The translations under genes and the position numbers were made by a program. A DNA stretch of 64,000 bases from Diphasiastrum complanatum (taxonomy: Eukaryota > Streptophyta > Lycopodiopsida > Lycopodiales > Lycopodiaceae): the NCBI GenBank assembly GCA_029204225.1, contig CM055092.1:46131486-46195485 (forward strand). The letters are read 5' to 3'. How positions within the stretch are numbered: position 1 is the stretch's first letter; each line of letters begins with the position of its first letter. The notes under the pieces are model-generated. The model was given only the letters and a program-made list of their open reading frames with translations. It ran no database searches and was not told where the DNA came from. Positions 54,985 to 64,000 of the stretch are shown here, one piece after another.

Positions 54985-56814
54985 GCTTTATTTGTTTTCG
55001 AGGTATTTTGAAAGATTATCCAGACAACATTGATCAAAGTAAAAATTCGGCGTTTCATAGTCGTCTACGTCGTCGTGTTTTGCTTGGACAAGCTGGTGAA
55101 TTTTCTCGGGCTGCGCACGCTCTTGCTCCATCAATTTTAGCAACACCTTCTTCTACAACTATTCAGGCATTGGAACAACTTCATCCACATGCTAGTGATA
55201 CTCTTCCTTTATTTGTGGAAGACTTTCAGCCTGACTCCGATTTTCAACTTACAGAAGCTCATTTTATGAAAGCTTTTCTGCGTTGTCCTCGCCTCTCAAC
55301 TGGTGGACCTTCGAGAATGGTTTTTGAGCATCTTCGTGATTGTTTTTCTCCAGATGATTCTGCTAGTGGCTTTGATCTTCCCTTCAAGTTGTGCTCTTTC
55401 ATTGCATCTGGGCAGATCCCGCCTTCAGTTCCTCATATTTTAGGTGTTGCTCATCTCTTAGCATTGGATAAAGCTTCTGGTGGTGTGCGTCCAATTGTAG
55501 TGGGAGAATGTACATGCAGGTTGGTGGCAAGGGCACTCTGTTTCCAGTTTCGGGAAGCATTTCATGCTCATCTTTTTCCATTTCAATTAGGTGTGCTACT
55601 CCCAGCAGTTGTGAGATAGTCGTTCATGCTTTACGCGCTATTTTGGATATTCATCCTAACTGGATAGTATTGTAAGTTGATGTTGCTAATGCTTTCAACT
55701 CAATTTCTCAGGCAGCTATCTTTCAAGAACTTCGTGGCGCTCAAGATACACTTGCCATGCTCATTCCTTCTGTGCGGATGTTACCGTCATTTCTTTTGCT
55801 AAAGGAACTCGACAAGGGGATCCCTTGGGTGGTCCTCTCTTTGCTTTGGCACATTATCGCGCATTGCGTGCTACAGCTTCAACTTTTTCGTCCTATTTAT
55901 TTCCCTCTATTGCGGATGATACTCATATTGTGTTGCCTGCAACTGAAGTCGTCCCTGCTTTTTTGCATTTCTCAGCTCAACTTTCTTCTATTGGGCTTAC
56001 AATGAACAGGTCTAAGTGCGTTGTTTGGTGCCCAAAAGGCCTTCCAACAGATATCTCCTTACCTGAAGGTTTCATTAGTCCTCAGCTTGGGATTAAGGCA
56101 TTGGGTGTCCCCATTGGTTCTTCTAGATATGTCAATTCATTTATGCGGAAAGCTCTGGATGGATTTGCTCGACATTCTGATTTGTTGCCAAAGCTTGGAA
56201 ATTCTCAGGTTGCATTTGGAATTCTCACTCAATGTTTTGCTCAACATCCTAGCTATCTTCTACGTTGCGTATCTCCTTCACTTGATGTAATATCCTTACT
56301 TCGGGATTTTGATGATACTTTATTGGGCGTATTTGGTCGCCTTTTGGGGCCAGGAATCTTTGACACAAGTGAAGGTCAGTTTTCTAAGCAGCAGATTTTT
56401 CTTCCTACCTCTTTTGGTGGTGTTGGCCTAGTATCTATTGCTTGCATTGCACTAGTTGCTTTTCTCGAAAGTTGGGCTCTTGTTGCCTCTGCACTAGTCT
56501 CCAGGTTTCAGCAGGGTAACCAGCCTCTTCTCCTTGATACAGTGGCTTATGTGGAGACTGGCAATTTTGCTTTCCAACAAGCTCTACGCACTGCTCGAGA
56601 TTTACTTCCACCACTTGTACAGCCTTTTGTGCCTCCCTTCAAATCTTTGGTGTCAAATCAGCAACAGGTTTTTCAAAAGACTATTATGGAGCATCTTCAC
56701 TCTTATTCCTTAGGTCAACTTATCAAAGATTCACCTTCTGATGCAGTTCGAGCTCGTCTTCTCACAAAAACAAACCCAGATGGAATTCGATTTTGTCTTC
56801 TCTCCCTTGTGTAG
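54985..56814 (+). pseudogene. RT/endonuclease retroelement, N-terminal half with RT core
   Basis: N-terminal region (HSRLRRRVLLGQAGEFSRAA, GGPSRMVFEHLRD) then RT: VDVANAFNSIS (first catalytic Asp), GTRQGDPLGGPLFALA, IADDTHIV (A-D-D catalytic pair), LGVPIGS. Then the thumb region shared with 52480. Lesions: frameshift near 55593, TAA at about 55673, frameshift near 55785; after that it is open for 330 codons to 56814, where the element is cut off before its endonuclease. The QGDPLG and ADD boxes are of the non-LTR/group II type, not copia or gypsy. The exact clade cannot be given. Confidence 0.8.
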
Positions 56815-58437
56815 TAACCCTAAAGGATTGCCCCTAAGATGAGGATAGGAGAACACAATAAGAGAGACTATGGAGCCCAACCGCCTAGCCAATCCTAGAT
56901 CAAACCTGGATCTAGCCCCCAAGCCATGCCATCTGAAGCAAGAGGAGAAGAGAAAAACTGGTAACCTAAACCAACCATAAATAGATCACATCTCTTCATG
57001 CAATCCTTCTGCCTAGATCCGTCACACAGAGATGCAATACTCCATATGTCTCAATTAGAGTGTCTGGGTCCTCTCAAGGTAATTAGTCACAAACTAGCCT
57101 TGACATGGAATTAAATCATGGCGTGACCAATAATCTCGAGTACTGGAGGGCCGGTCTATCATATTAGGACTATTCCAAGTCCTTAACCGAATATGGCCAT
57201 AACACCTTGCACGTGTCCCTGCACCCTCCCCACGCCCCCACCTTTGTGTCCTCCTCGCATGCGCTCCCTTTGCCTTCCCTGCGCCCCCTCCCCATGCCTG
57301 CCCTACACCCTCCCAGCGCGCTCTCCCGACATGGCCTCCCCTCACGCCCTCCCTTTACCCTCTCCCTGCTCCCTTGTTACGACCTCCCATTTACTTGAAT
57401 TGAGAAAAATGTGGTTTCCGGGCAGCGTGAGCGGCTAGAGAACACTAAAGTTTTAATATATAGAAGGAAAGGGTGCCCGTCGATGACGGTCGGTCGATGG
57501 TGTCTGTGTGCACGCACGGGGGCACGCGGAGTAGAGTGAAAGACACTGACAGTCGTAGTTCTCAATCGAGAAGCTAAAGAGACCAACAAGTAACATTGCA
57601 ATCGACCAAAGATTGTCGTACGGTAATTAGTTAGATGATGACGTGAAGTGTGGCAAGTAGATAAGCTTCATATTTTGACCTTAAAAATATATATACATAT
57701 ATACATCCTCATTAGAACACGACCTATAGCAGCTTGTTAACAAATTTGCACCATTCACTGAATACTATGAATATACAAATATAGTGAGGTGAGGCTTGTT
57801 GAACATGACCTTCGAGATGGCGAGGCGCCAAACTGGGGGGTTGAATTTTGCGGCATTGATCCGATCAGCAATTTTAAGGCACTACCCCTGATTCTCTGCT
57901 TCCTCTGCCAAAAAAAATCGACAATTGTAAGAAACCAGAAGCTAATAAGTTTATTGTAAAAACCATACCAATGCCATCAACAAATATTTCGACCATTGGC
58001 AAATTCAAAGACCGAAAGTAGCTTGACATTAGTCGATCATCTCCAATGCTAGATTCTAAGAAGAATAAAATGAGGTTCTGTCATCCTTGCAAGGGTGCAA
58101 AATCTCATTACAGAACAAGCAAATGTAGCAAGAATGAATTAAACACAACATTTCTTTGTATAAATCATGAATTTGTGGCACATTAACTCTGAGGAAAAAA
58201 AAAATTCAAAAAAAGGGGGTCCCAAATCCCAAATCCCAAATACCTCTTTGCCATTTCGAATCCCAAATCGTGCATATACATACATCGCTCTCTTCCATAT
58301 CCTCAATGTTACTGACCAAACTTCCTTCAGGCTAGTTTTAGAGCTATCCAAATCAAGCCGATCAGATTCAATTTCTGTTTCTTCTGTCCCAATTCACCCT
58401 CTACTTTACAATCCTCCTCTCCAGAAATCTCAGCTGC
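56815..58437. other. no recognised gene; C-rich block 57190-57370
   Basis: 57190-57370 is pyrimidine-rich, with repeated CCCTCCC/GCGCCCTCCC words, and is low complexity. Minus strand 58351-58260 has an acidic-looking open stretch (DLDSSKTSLKEVW) that might be a further exon of the ORF at 58438-58791. Confidence 0.4.
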
Positions 58438-58791
58438 TCAAGGATCTTCCATTTCCATGTCTTGCACAGCTAAAATATCACCTCGATTGGCAGCCATCTT
58501 GAATATCCTTTCTTGTGTGTGATCCTCCTCCTCGGTATTCCTGGGAAATGAAAGCATACCAGTATCACGCAGCTCGCGTTGCAATCGCTCTTGCACTGGG
58601 GCCTCTGCCACAGGATCTCCAGTGAAAGAATAGTGCTCTGCCTCTTCATTTGCAACCCGTGTAATCCAAACTCTTCCAGATTTGTTGTATCCTGACGCAA
58701 TTTTACACAGTGGAGCAACATCCACTCTGTCAGCTCCCACGCAGACACAACCCTGTGCAGCAGCGGCCGCCATGCACCTTAAAGCCGGCAT
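58438..58791 (-). CDS. hypothetical 117-aa protein or terminal exon
   Basis: ATG to TGA, 117 codons with balanced codon use: Ala/Cys-rich start (MPALRCMAAAAAQGC), then SGRVWITRVANEEAEHYSF and an acidic C-terminus (EEEDHTQERIF, MEMEDP). No domain or signal recognised. It diverges from the OSCA relic on the other strand and may share its promoter. It could also be one exon of a longer, partly broken gene. Confidence 0.35.
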   Translation of the reverse strand: MPALRCMAAAAAQGCVCVGADRVDVAPLCKIASGYNKSGRVWITRVANEEAEHYSFTGDPVAEAPVQERLQRELRDTGMLSFPRNTEEEDHTQERIFKMAANRGDILAVQDMEMEDP

Positions 58792-59458
58792 GTATTCTTG
58801 GGCGATTCTGAGCTGCTGGCTGTCCTCATCGTCGGTGCAAAGGTGTTTCTGCTCGGGTTTGTTTCGTGTAGAAAGTTAGAATGAATTTTCAGAACGTGGC
58901 TGAACTGGTGATTTCTTCTTCGTTTCCTGTAGTTCTGCAAATTCTCGGCTATTCTGCATTCTTTTGCGTGCCTGTACCAGCGACAACTATAGCACAGCTG
59001 CGCGCTCCTACGGATCCAGCCTTCGGTGGATTTGACAAACTGTCCATGGGAAATATCGCGGTAGGTACCCTTTCCTAAAAGTGCCAAACTGCATTTCTGG
59101 CCTTTGGACTGTCAAATTCTGCCCTTCTGAATGGGCTTCCTGGATTTTTGAGAGAAATTATGTCTGATGATGATGATGCCCCTTGTTGCAGAAGAAGAAT
59201 AAAAGCAGGATCTGGGCGTTTCTGCTTGCAGCCTACTGGCTATCAATTGTTACATACATCGTTTTATGGCGAAAGTATAAGCATATCATAAACTTACGGG
59301 GCTTTCTGCTAATGCAAGGCCAGAGCAATTCACTGTGCTAGTTCAAAACCTACCCTCCCCCAACCAATGGGACTCATTCTGAGCAAGTGGATGCCTTCTT
59401 CAGAAAGCTTCATCTTGATGCTTATGAGAAGTGTCTTGTTGTTACCAAGCTACATAAG
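58770..59458 (+). pseudogene. OSCA/CSC1-like hyperosmolality-gated channel, N-terminal exons, decayed
   Basis: OSCA proteins are plasma-membrane mechanosensitive Ca2+-permeable channels. Exon 58933-59060 (acceptor CCTGTAG, donor GCG|GTAGGT) ends in GGFDKLSMGNIA, like the family's DKLS..N. Exon 59192-59458 (acceptor TTGCAG, donor AAG|GTCTGT) has SRIWAFLLAAYWLSIVTYIV, a membrane segment, then KYKHIINLR, then out of frame ARPEQFTVLVQNLP, the family hallmark, then back in the first frame EQVDAFFRKLHLDAYEKC. Two compensating frameshifts enclose a TAG, so it is a pseudogene unless the assembly is wrong. A possible upstream exon (58780-58870, LLAVLIVGAKVFLLGF) is membrane-like. No downstream exons are seen. 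Confidence 0.7.
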
Positions 59459-59603
59459 GTCTGTTTCTCATCATAATTTGCTTCCAATGCAGGCATTGGT
59501 TCTCTGCTTTAATTCGGAATATGTTTGAATGACAATGGTTTCATGAACGTTTTGAACCAGCCACTTGTTATTTAGATGCTGCAGAAATCGATTCGCAGCA
59601 TGC

Positions 59604-59745
59604 GATGCCCTCATGAACCTTTAGAAAGTGGCTTAATTAACCGATGAAAACCTAACATCCAATCCATCTGATGGATGCCCTCATGAACTTTAGAAAGTGG
59701 CTTAATCACTGATGAAAACCTATCTGATGGATGCCTTAATCCACA
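59604..59745. repeat. 70-bp tandem duplication
   Basis: GATGCCCTCATGAAC...TTTAGAAAGTGGCTTAAT starts at 59604 and 59674, followed by GATGAAAACCTA in both. It follows the OSCA relic. Confidence 0.85.
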
Positions 59746-60177
59746 AATGAGCCTCATATTGTTCCATTGCCCAAGTCCAGCGACGAAAGCCACACAAGAG
59801 AGCTTCTTAATAGGCCTGATTCATGTTCTATTGCCGACACGCAGCAATCGATTCAAGGGTAGTCGATTCAAGGGCAGAGAGCTCTTTCATACTACTATAT
59901 GTGAAATTGAAGCCCGATTCTTCTTAATCTAATGCCAAAATCCATCAATTACTGCAAGGAAAGAGAGCTGTTAGATGTTGGTATGCGTAAAAGCACAAGA
60001 CTCAAGAGGAAGTAATACCAACTGCTCGGAGCTTGTGTTCCACCAACCAGTGCCTGACAGAATCCACTGTGCTGCTGCTAGATTCTGCTCCTGCTGCCAT
60101 GCTTGCAAACGATTGGCACTCCTGGTCAGAGATCGGCTTCGTCGTTGAGGAGAAAGAAGAAACAAAAAGTATGTTTG

Positions 60178-60208
60178 CCCGCCCCCGCCCCCGCCCCCGC
60201 CCCCGCCC
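60178..60208 (-). repeat. (CCCCCG)n minisatellite, G-quadruplex candidate
   Basis: Five hexamer units. The minus strand has six G-runs of three or more separated by single C, a strong quadruplex pattern. The poly-Gly ORF across it is an artefact. Confidence 0.9.
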
Positions 60209-61574
60209 ATAGCCATTCAAAAAAGAATTTCAAAAAAAAGACAGTTCTCGCCAATTGAATGGGATTTGTCTTGCAATTGTTTGATCCTAGTGAGAAATGC
60301 AGTAATGACTCACCCTCCTCCTTATGATTATTATTGAGCTTGGTAAAAGAAATAGAATGCGAGATAGATTGAACACATATGATATTTCACCCTTCGGCCA
60401 TCCCAAACTTGCCTCAATGTTACCACATCACTCATCCTTAACTGATAAATCATCATTGTTAGGGCTTGTCGAGCACACTTATTGACGGTTATAATATTTG
60501 GTTGTTTAGCGGTCTCGGTCCTTCGTTGATCGTTGTCCCAAAGCTCATTTTACTTCAAATGCTTTTCATTTTAAGCTTCTAGACATTGAGTTTAAAATGC
60601 CACCAAGCTTGATAGCTTCATTTGTATTTGCCATGCTCTAGAAATTATTTTCCAAAAGATTCCAAAGTTGCTTCTCCACTCTTCTCTATAATAGCTCATA
60701 GCTCTCTTTTGACAGGTTTACTCATAATTCATGAAGAAAATATTCATTTCTCAGATATGCAATGTGTTAATATGCAATAGATTCCAACAAGTTCATCTCT
60801 AATAGTGCAATTATCACATTACAAAAGTACATAAATTATCCTTTCTTCCATGTGTTGTATTGTAACATGCCAAAGAAACAAGGTTTGGGTTTGCCTCAAC
60901 AATGCCAAAGTTATAGCCTTATGATTCCTAAGAATTTTATAAAAAATATGGAACATATCATACTATTTTGTTCATAACTTTTGAGCAAGATGCCTATCTC
61001 TTAAGATTTAAAGTACACTTCAAGTGTTCTTCAATGATGCATAACATTGTTTGATTAAAATCAACGCTGCCAAAATTATGGTCGCTACAAGTTTCGATTT
61101 ACCATAAAGAATTAGAAGCCCTCGTTCACACATTCTCTTACGTTTTGCAATTCCTGCTACAGCTTTGATACTAGCATGTGAAAGCAAGGGATCTACAATA
61201 GAAATTCAAGGATCTTAGAACAAGCGTACATGCATGCATGAGAGAGAGAGAGAGAGGGGTTGTAAATATTTCTCCGAGGCTCAATTAACACAACACTAAG
61301 AGTCTTGCATGAGACTTATAGGTGTCTTTAATCTAGAAAACACATCGTGGAATAGTAATTCACAAGTTTTAGGTAGTGGTCATTTTAGTAAATAATGCCA
61401 AATAGAATTTGAGCTAAACTTGATACAGTAGTCGTACGAACTTATCATTTTTTGCGGACAACCATTTAGTACAACCAAATCAACACATACACAACTAGGA
61501 TGTACAAACTATTGATAAGGTTGTGACTTGTATAAATTACCAAAGTTTTTGTTAATACAAAAAAACCATATTGT
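60209..61574. other. unassigned DNA
   Basis: No gene recognised. A short GA run is at 61239-61256. Confidence 0.35.
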
Positions 61575-61973
61575 ATGATTATATTTGACGGTGTATCTAG
61601 CCTTGATGACATCTTACAATATAAACCGACAAATATGCCAACAACCATTCTAGGAGACTTCAACATTGACATGCTCTTTTACAACAACCTTGCAAACCAG
61701 CTTATTACAATATTATTCATGAACAAATATGAGTATGAGTATATCATAAGGATAATGACAACTTATGGAAGGTGTCAACTAGACAAGTTTCACAAATCAA
61801 ACTACCTCCATAGAGATATATATTGTTATTGGAGTGACCGCTCACTAATTTACTACTTATACAACAAATCTAAATTATGTTATACATACAAAATCAAGAC
61901 CAACAAGTCATTTGAGTCTACATCAACATACAAGTCCAAATTACACATTTTGTATAGGCATAAAAATATATAA
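61575..61973 (+). pseudogene. exonuclease-endonuclease-phosphatase (EEP) fragment
   Basis: TTILGDFNIDMLFYNNL carries the GDFN core of the EEP fold; TTYGRCQLDKF and YWSDRSLIYY stand where the family has TT...S.LDH/F and SDH.P. The changed final SDH (now SDR) suggests loss of activity. EEP domains occur as the endonuclease of LINEs and of some Helitron-like elements. No RT or helicase is found next to it, so the element type stays open. Confidence 0.6.
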
Positions 61974-63124
61974 CAATGTTGCACTTGACATACTATCATT
62001 TCTACAAAAAAATGTTCTACATAATGTATGAGAAAAAAATCGATGAACCCAAATTAAACAAACACAAACCTCAATAAGCAATCGTAAAATAAGGCATGGT
62101 CTCATGGCTTGCCATACACACTAGCTTTTATTTAGTTTCAAATTGCAAATTTTTTTTTCTATTTTGATGCTTTTTAAACTTGAGTGTACAACAAAGCTTC
62201 CTACATATTTCAACTACATTTAAATCTTGTATGCCCTGGTGGGCTTGAGTGGAATCTTCAAATCCAACTTGGAGGAGTTTAGGACAGGAGATATGTACTT
62301 ATACTTCTACAACATTTGTTCCTTGATCTACTTACTTTAATATGTAGTCACTTCACTTCATTTTGTTTATTTCATGGAAAAGAAGTTGCAAATTTTTGGA
62401 AGCTAGCCAACAAGTATCTTTAGTGTAGTAATATATATGGCTTTTGAGGCTTTTGAATGAATCATGACTTTTCAACCATCACTCTCAAAAATTGAATAAA
62501 GTCTTGCAGGGCAATCGTGACTATCAATCTCAATATAAAGGTTTTATACTACTAGTTTGGCTTTAAAAAAAGTGTACGAGCAATGCAAATTCGGACTACT
62601 ACATACTATTAAAAGTTTCTCACTCTCACTTCTAAATCTTACTAGTTCTTCAAACCATAGACAGATGGAGTCTTGGAGACGAGGGAAGTTCTGCTTTGAT
62701 TGTGATCTACAACAAATGTGAGATATATGTACTCTAGACTCATCTTGTTTTCACACATGATTGTTTGATAAGTCCAAAAATCTAAAATGGAGTTCTCTTA
62801 TCGGTCAATTGAAAAAATAAATAAAGGGGCCCACCCCCTTTCATATTTTTGTTAACTTGTCATCATGTGAAACATGAGCTAAAATGACATGTAGGAATTA
62901 GTGAAAGTGATTTTTTGGACTTGGAGAGCTTGTTAAGGTGCTAAGAAAAATGATACGTCGGTGGCATGACACATTTTCAATCGGCCAAATGAACCAATGG
63001 CATGATCTAAAGGACAAGAAATATAGAGCAATGATATGGCATGTATTCAAAAGAGCCAAATGGATTAAATGAACTAATGACTTGACATGTATGATTTTGA
63101 TTGGGCAGGATTGGGTTTATCTCA
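61974..63124. other. unassigned AT-rich DNA
   Basis: No gene or repeat recognised. Confidence 0.35.
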
Positions 63125-63328
63125 CTTAACAAGAATTGTGCATCTTGGCTTTCAAGGGGGACTTGAACCTGGACCAAGGATTGTGCATCTTGGCTTTCAA
63201 GGGGGACTTGAACCTGGACCAAGGATTGTGCATCTTGGCTTTCAAGGGGACTTGAACTTGGACCAAAGAAACTCTAGATGCCAATATAACCAACTAAGCC
63301 AACCCTTTGAATTTTAACAAGGATTGTG
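63125..63328 (-). mobile_element. tRNA-derived retroposon with triplicated B-box segment
   Basis: The minus strand has GGGTTGGCTTAGTTGG (A box) and CAAGTTCAAGTCCCC (B box), closely related to 41841-41955. The segment from the B box to the 3' end is repeated three times with a 45-bp period (63133, 63178, 63223). Flanking TTAACAAGAATTGTG and TTAACAAGGATTGTG form a near-perfect 15-bp target duplication, and part of the duplicated target is inside each unit. Confidence 0.75.
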
Positions 63329-63617
63329 GCACGAGAAAGGCCAAAATGGAAAATGGAGCTGCTAATAGTGTGAAAACATCCAAATGATGACTAAAGCAAG
63401 GGCTTTTTAGTCATTGATTGGAATTTGGCCTACTTTTTTTTTCCTCACAGCGACTGCTGCTGTTTCTATGCGTAGTTTTTGGGTCATCATCATATCTGAT
63501 CTAGATTCTATGCGTATCTTTGCAAACGAAGGATGAACTGTCTCGAGCTGAGCAATAATACGAACAAACGATAAGAAGGTTTTTGCAATTCACTCGTCTA
63601 AAAATTATTTTCAGTTG

Positions 63618-64000
63618 ATGATGGACGCCATGGTGGGTAATGATGCAGAGCCTAAGAGGATGCCATCGTCCTTTGCACTGCAATACCTTGAAACAAACCG
63701 GCCTCAGATAGGCCAGAATGCCGAGCAATATACTTTAGAGAGGCAAGAGCAACGTGCAGATAGAACTCGGATAAGCTTGATATACCCGTTCATTTGGGAA
63801 GGTGACTCGGCTTTTGATGCGTGGCTGACAACTTCAGCTGCCCAGGTCTTTCAACGACATCCTAGTAGACATTTCATTTGTGGTTGAATGCTTGTTTTCT
63901 TTAAGCACGACCACTGATCATGAGCTTGAATCTTCTGCTTACAGTCCAGTTTTCTGATTGTGTATGAGATGGCACAGATTGCTCAGGTGCTGCTGACACT
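63618..64000 (+). CDS. AUX1/LAX-type auxin influx carrier, 5' end, cut by the window
   Basis: Plasma-membrane H+/auxin symporter family (amino acid/auxin permease). Exon 1 (63618-63845, 76 codons) starts ATGATGGAC and ends in the family segment EGDSAFDAWLTTSAAQ (compare GGSVYDAWFSCASNQ) at a CAG|GTCTTT donor. Exon 2 starts at 63978 after GGCACAG with IAQVLLTL, the first membrane segment of the family, and runs off the end; both junctions are phase 0. TTATTTTCAG five bases before the ATG pair may close a 5'-UTR intron. The N-terminal hydrophilic region is longer than usual, with DRTRISLIYPFI in place of the common FLWHGG. It looks intact as far as it can be seen. Which paralogue it is cannot be told. 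Confidence 0.8.

Noticed and set aside
57094-57438. Pro/Ser/Cys-rich ORFs in the C-rich block
   Set aside because: Low-complexity composition opens all frames; no motif.

Overview
This is nuclear DNA of a land plant. The genes are split by GT-AG introns. I recognise cellulose synthase A (CESA), a PLS-class PPR gene, plant PDF-motif (OSB-type) modules, an OSCA/CSC1-type channel and an AUX1/LAX auxin carrier. Between them lie degraded Ty1/copia, Ty3/gypsy and non-LTR-like elements and very long (GA)n/(CT)n arrays. The low gene density, the internally repetitive PPR gene and the style of the RT family fit a fern or another large-genome seedless plant. That placement is inference.

Layout. 0-2.3 kb: 5' exons of a CESA gene (minus), with the zinc-finger exon ruined by small indels; behind it is a cluster of five CACGTG motifs (3.2-3.9 kb). 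5.6-6.2 kb: two tandem duplications. 6.4-15 kb: a patchwork of copia fragments in both orientations, enclosing a coiled-coil ORF of unknown origin and ending in a 5'-truncated copia (A) with its 3' LTR. 15.0-19.5 kb: an almost complete but dead minus-strand copia (B) with both LTRs, PBS and PPT. 19.5-28 kb: mostly anonymous AT-rich DNA, two gypsy protease relics and GA/CT arrays, two of which form the arms of a large inverted repeat. 28.9-32.3 kb: a sister of copia A (C). 32.3-33 kb: the 5' end of a further copia (D), with a perfect initiator-Met primer-binding site.

The most important locus is 37.4-41.8 kb (minus). Eight exons with compatible splice phases give a predicted 1034-residue protein: a Ser/Gly/Ala-rich leader, three copies of the PDF ssDNA-binding motif known from plant organellar OSB proteins, then a 665-residue PLS-type PPR tract. 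No OB fold is visible. Each PDF module is one 80-nt exon plus one longer exon. I know of no described PDF-PPR fusion, so this is the best candidate for something new.

41.8-52 kb has no recognised gene: a tRNA-derived retroposon with 15-bp target duplications, AT-rich DNA, a fold-back sequence, a 28-bp satellite and a strongly A+C-skewed, LTR-like stretch. 52.5-56.8 kb holds two complementary fragments of an RT/endonuclease retroelement; one carries a 74-bp patch of gypsy integrase. 58.4-59.5 kb has an unknown minus-strand ORF diverging from a decayed OSCA-like gene. 61.6 kb has an exonuclease-endonuclease-phosphatase fragment. 63.6 kb to the end is the start of an AUX1/LAX gene, preceded by a second copy of the tRNA-like retroposon whose B-box part is tandemly triplicated.

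Only the PDF-PPR gene and the LAX gene look intact as far as visible. No operons, CRISPR arrays or bacterial features are present.
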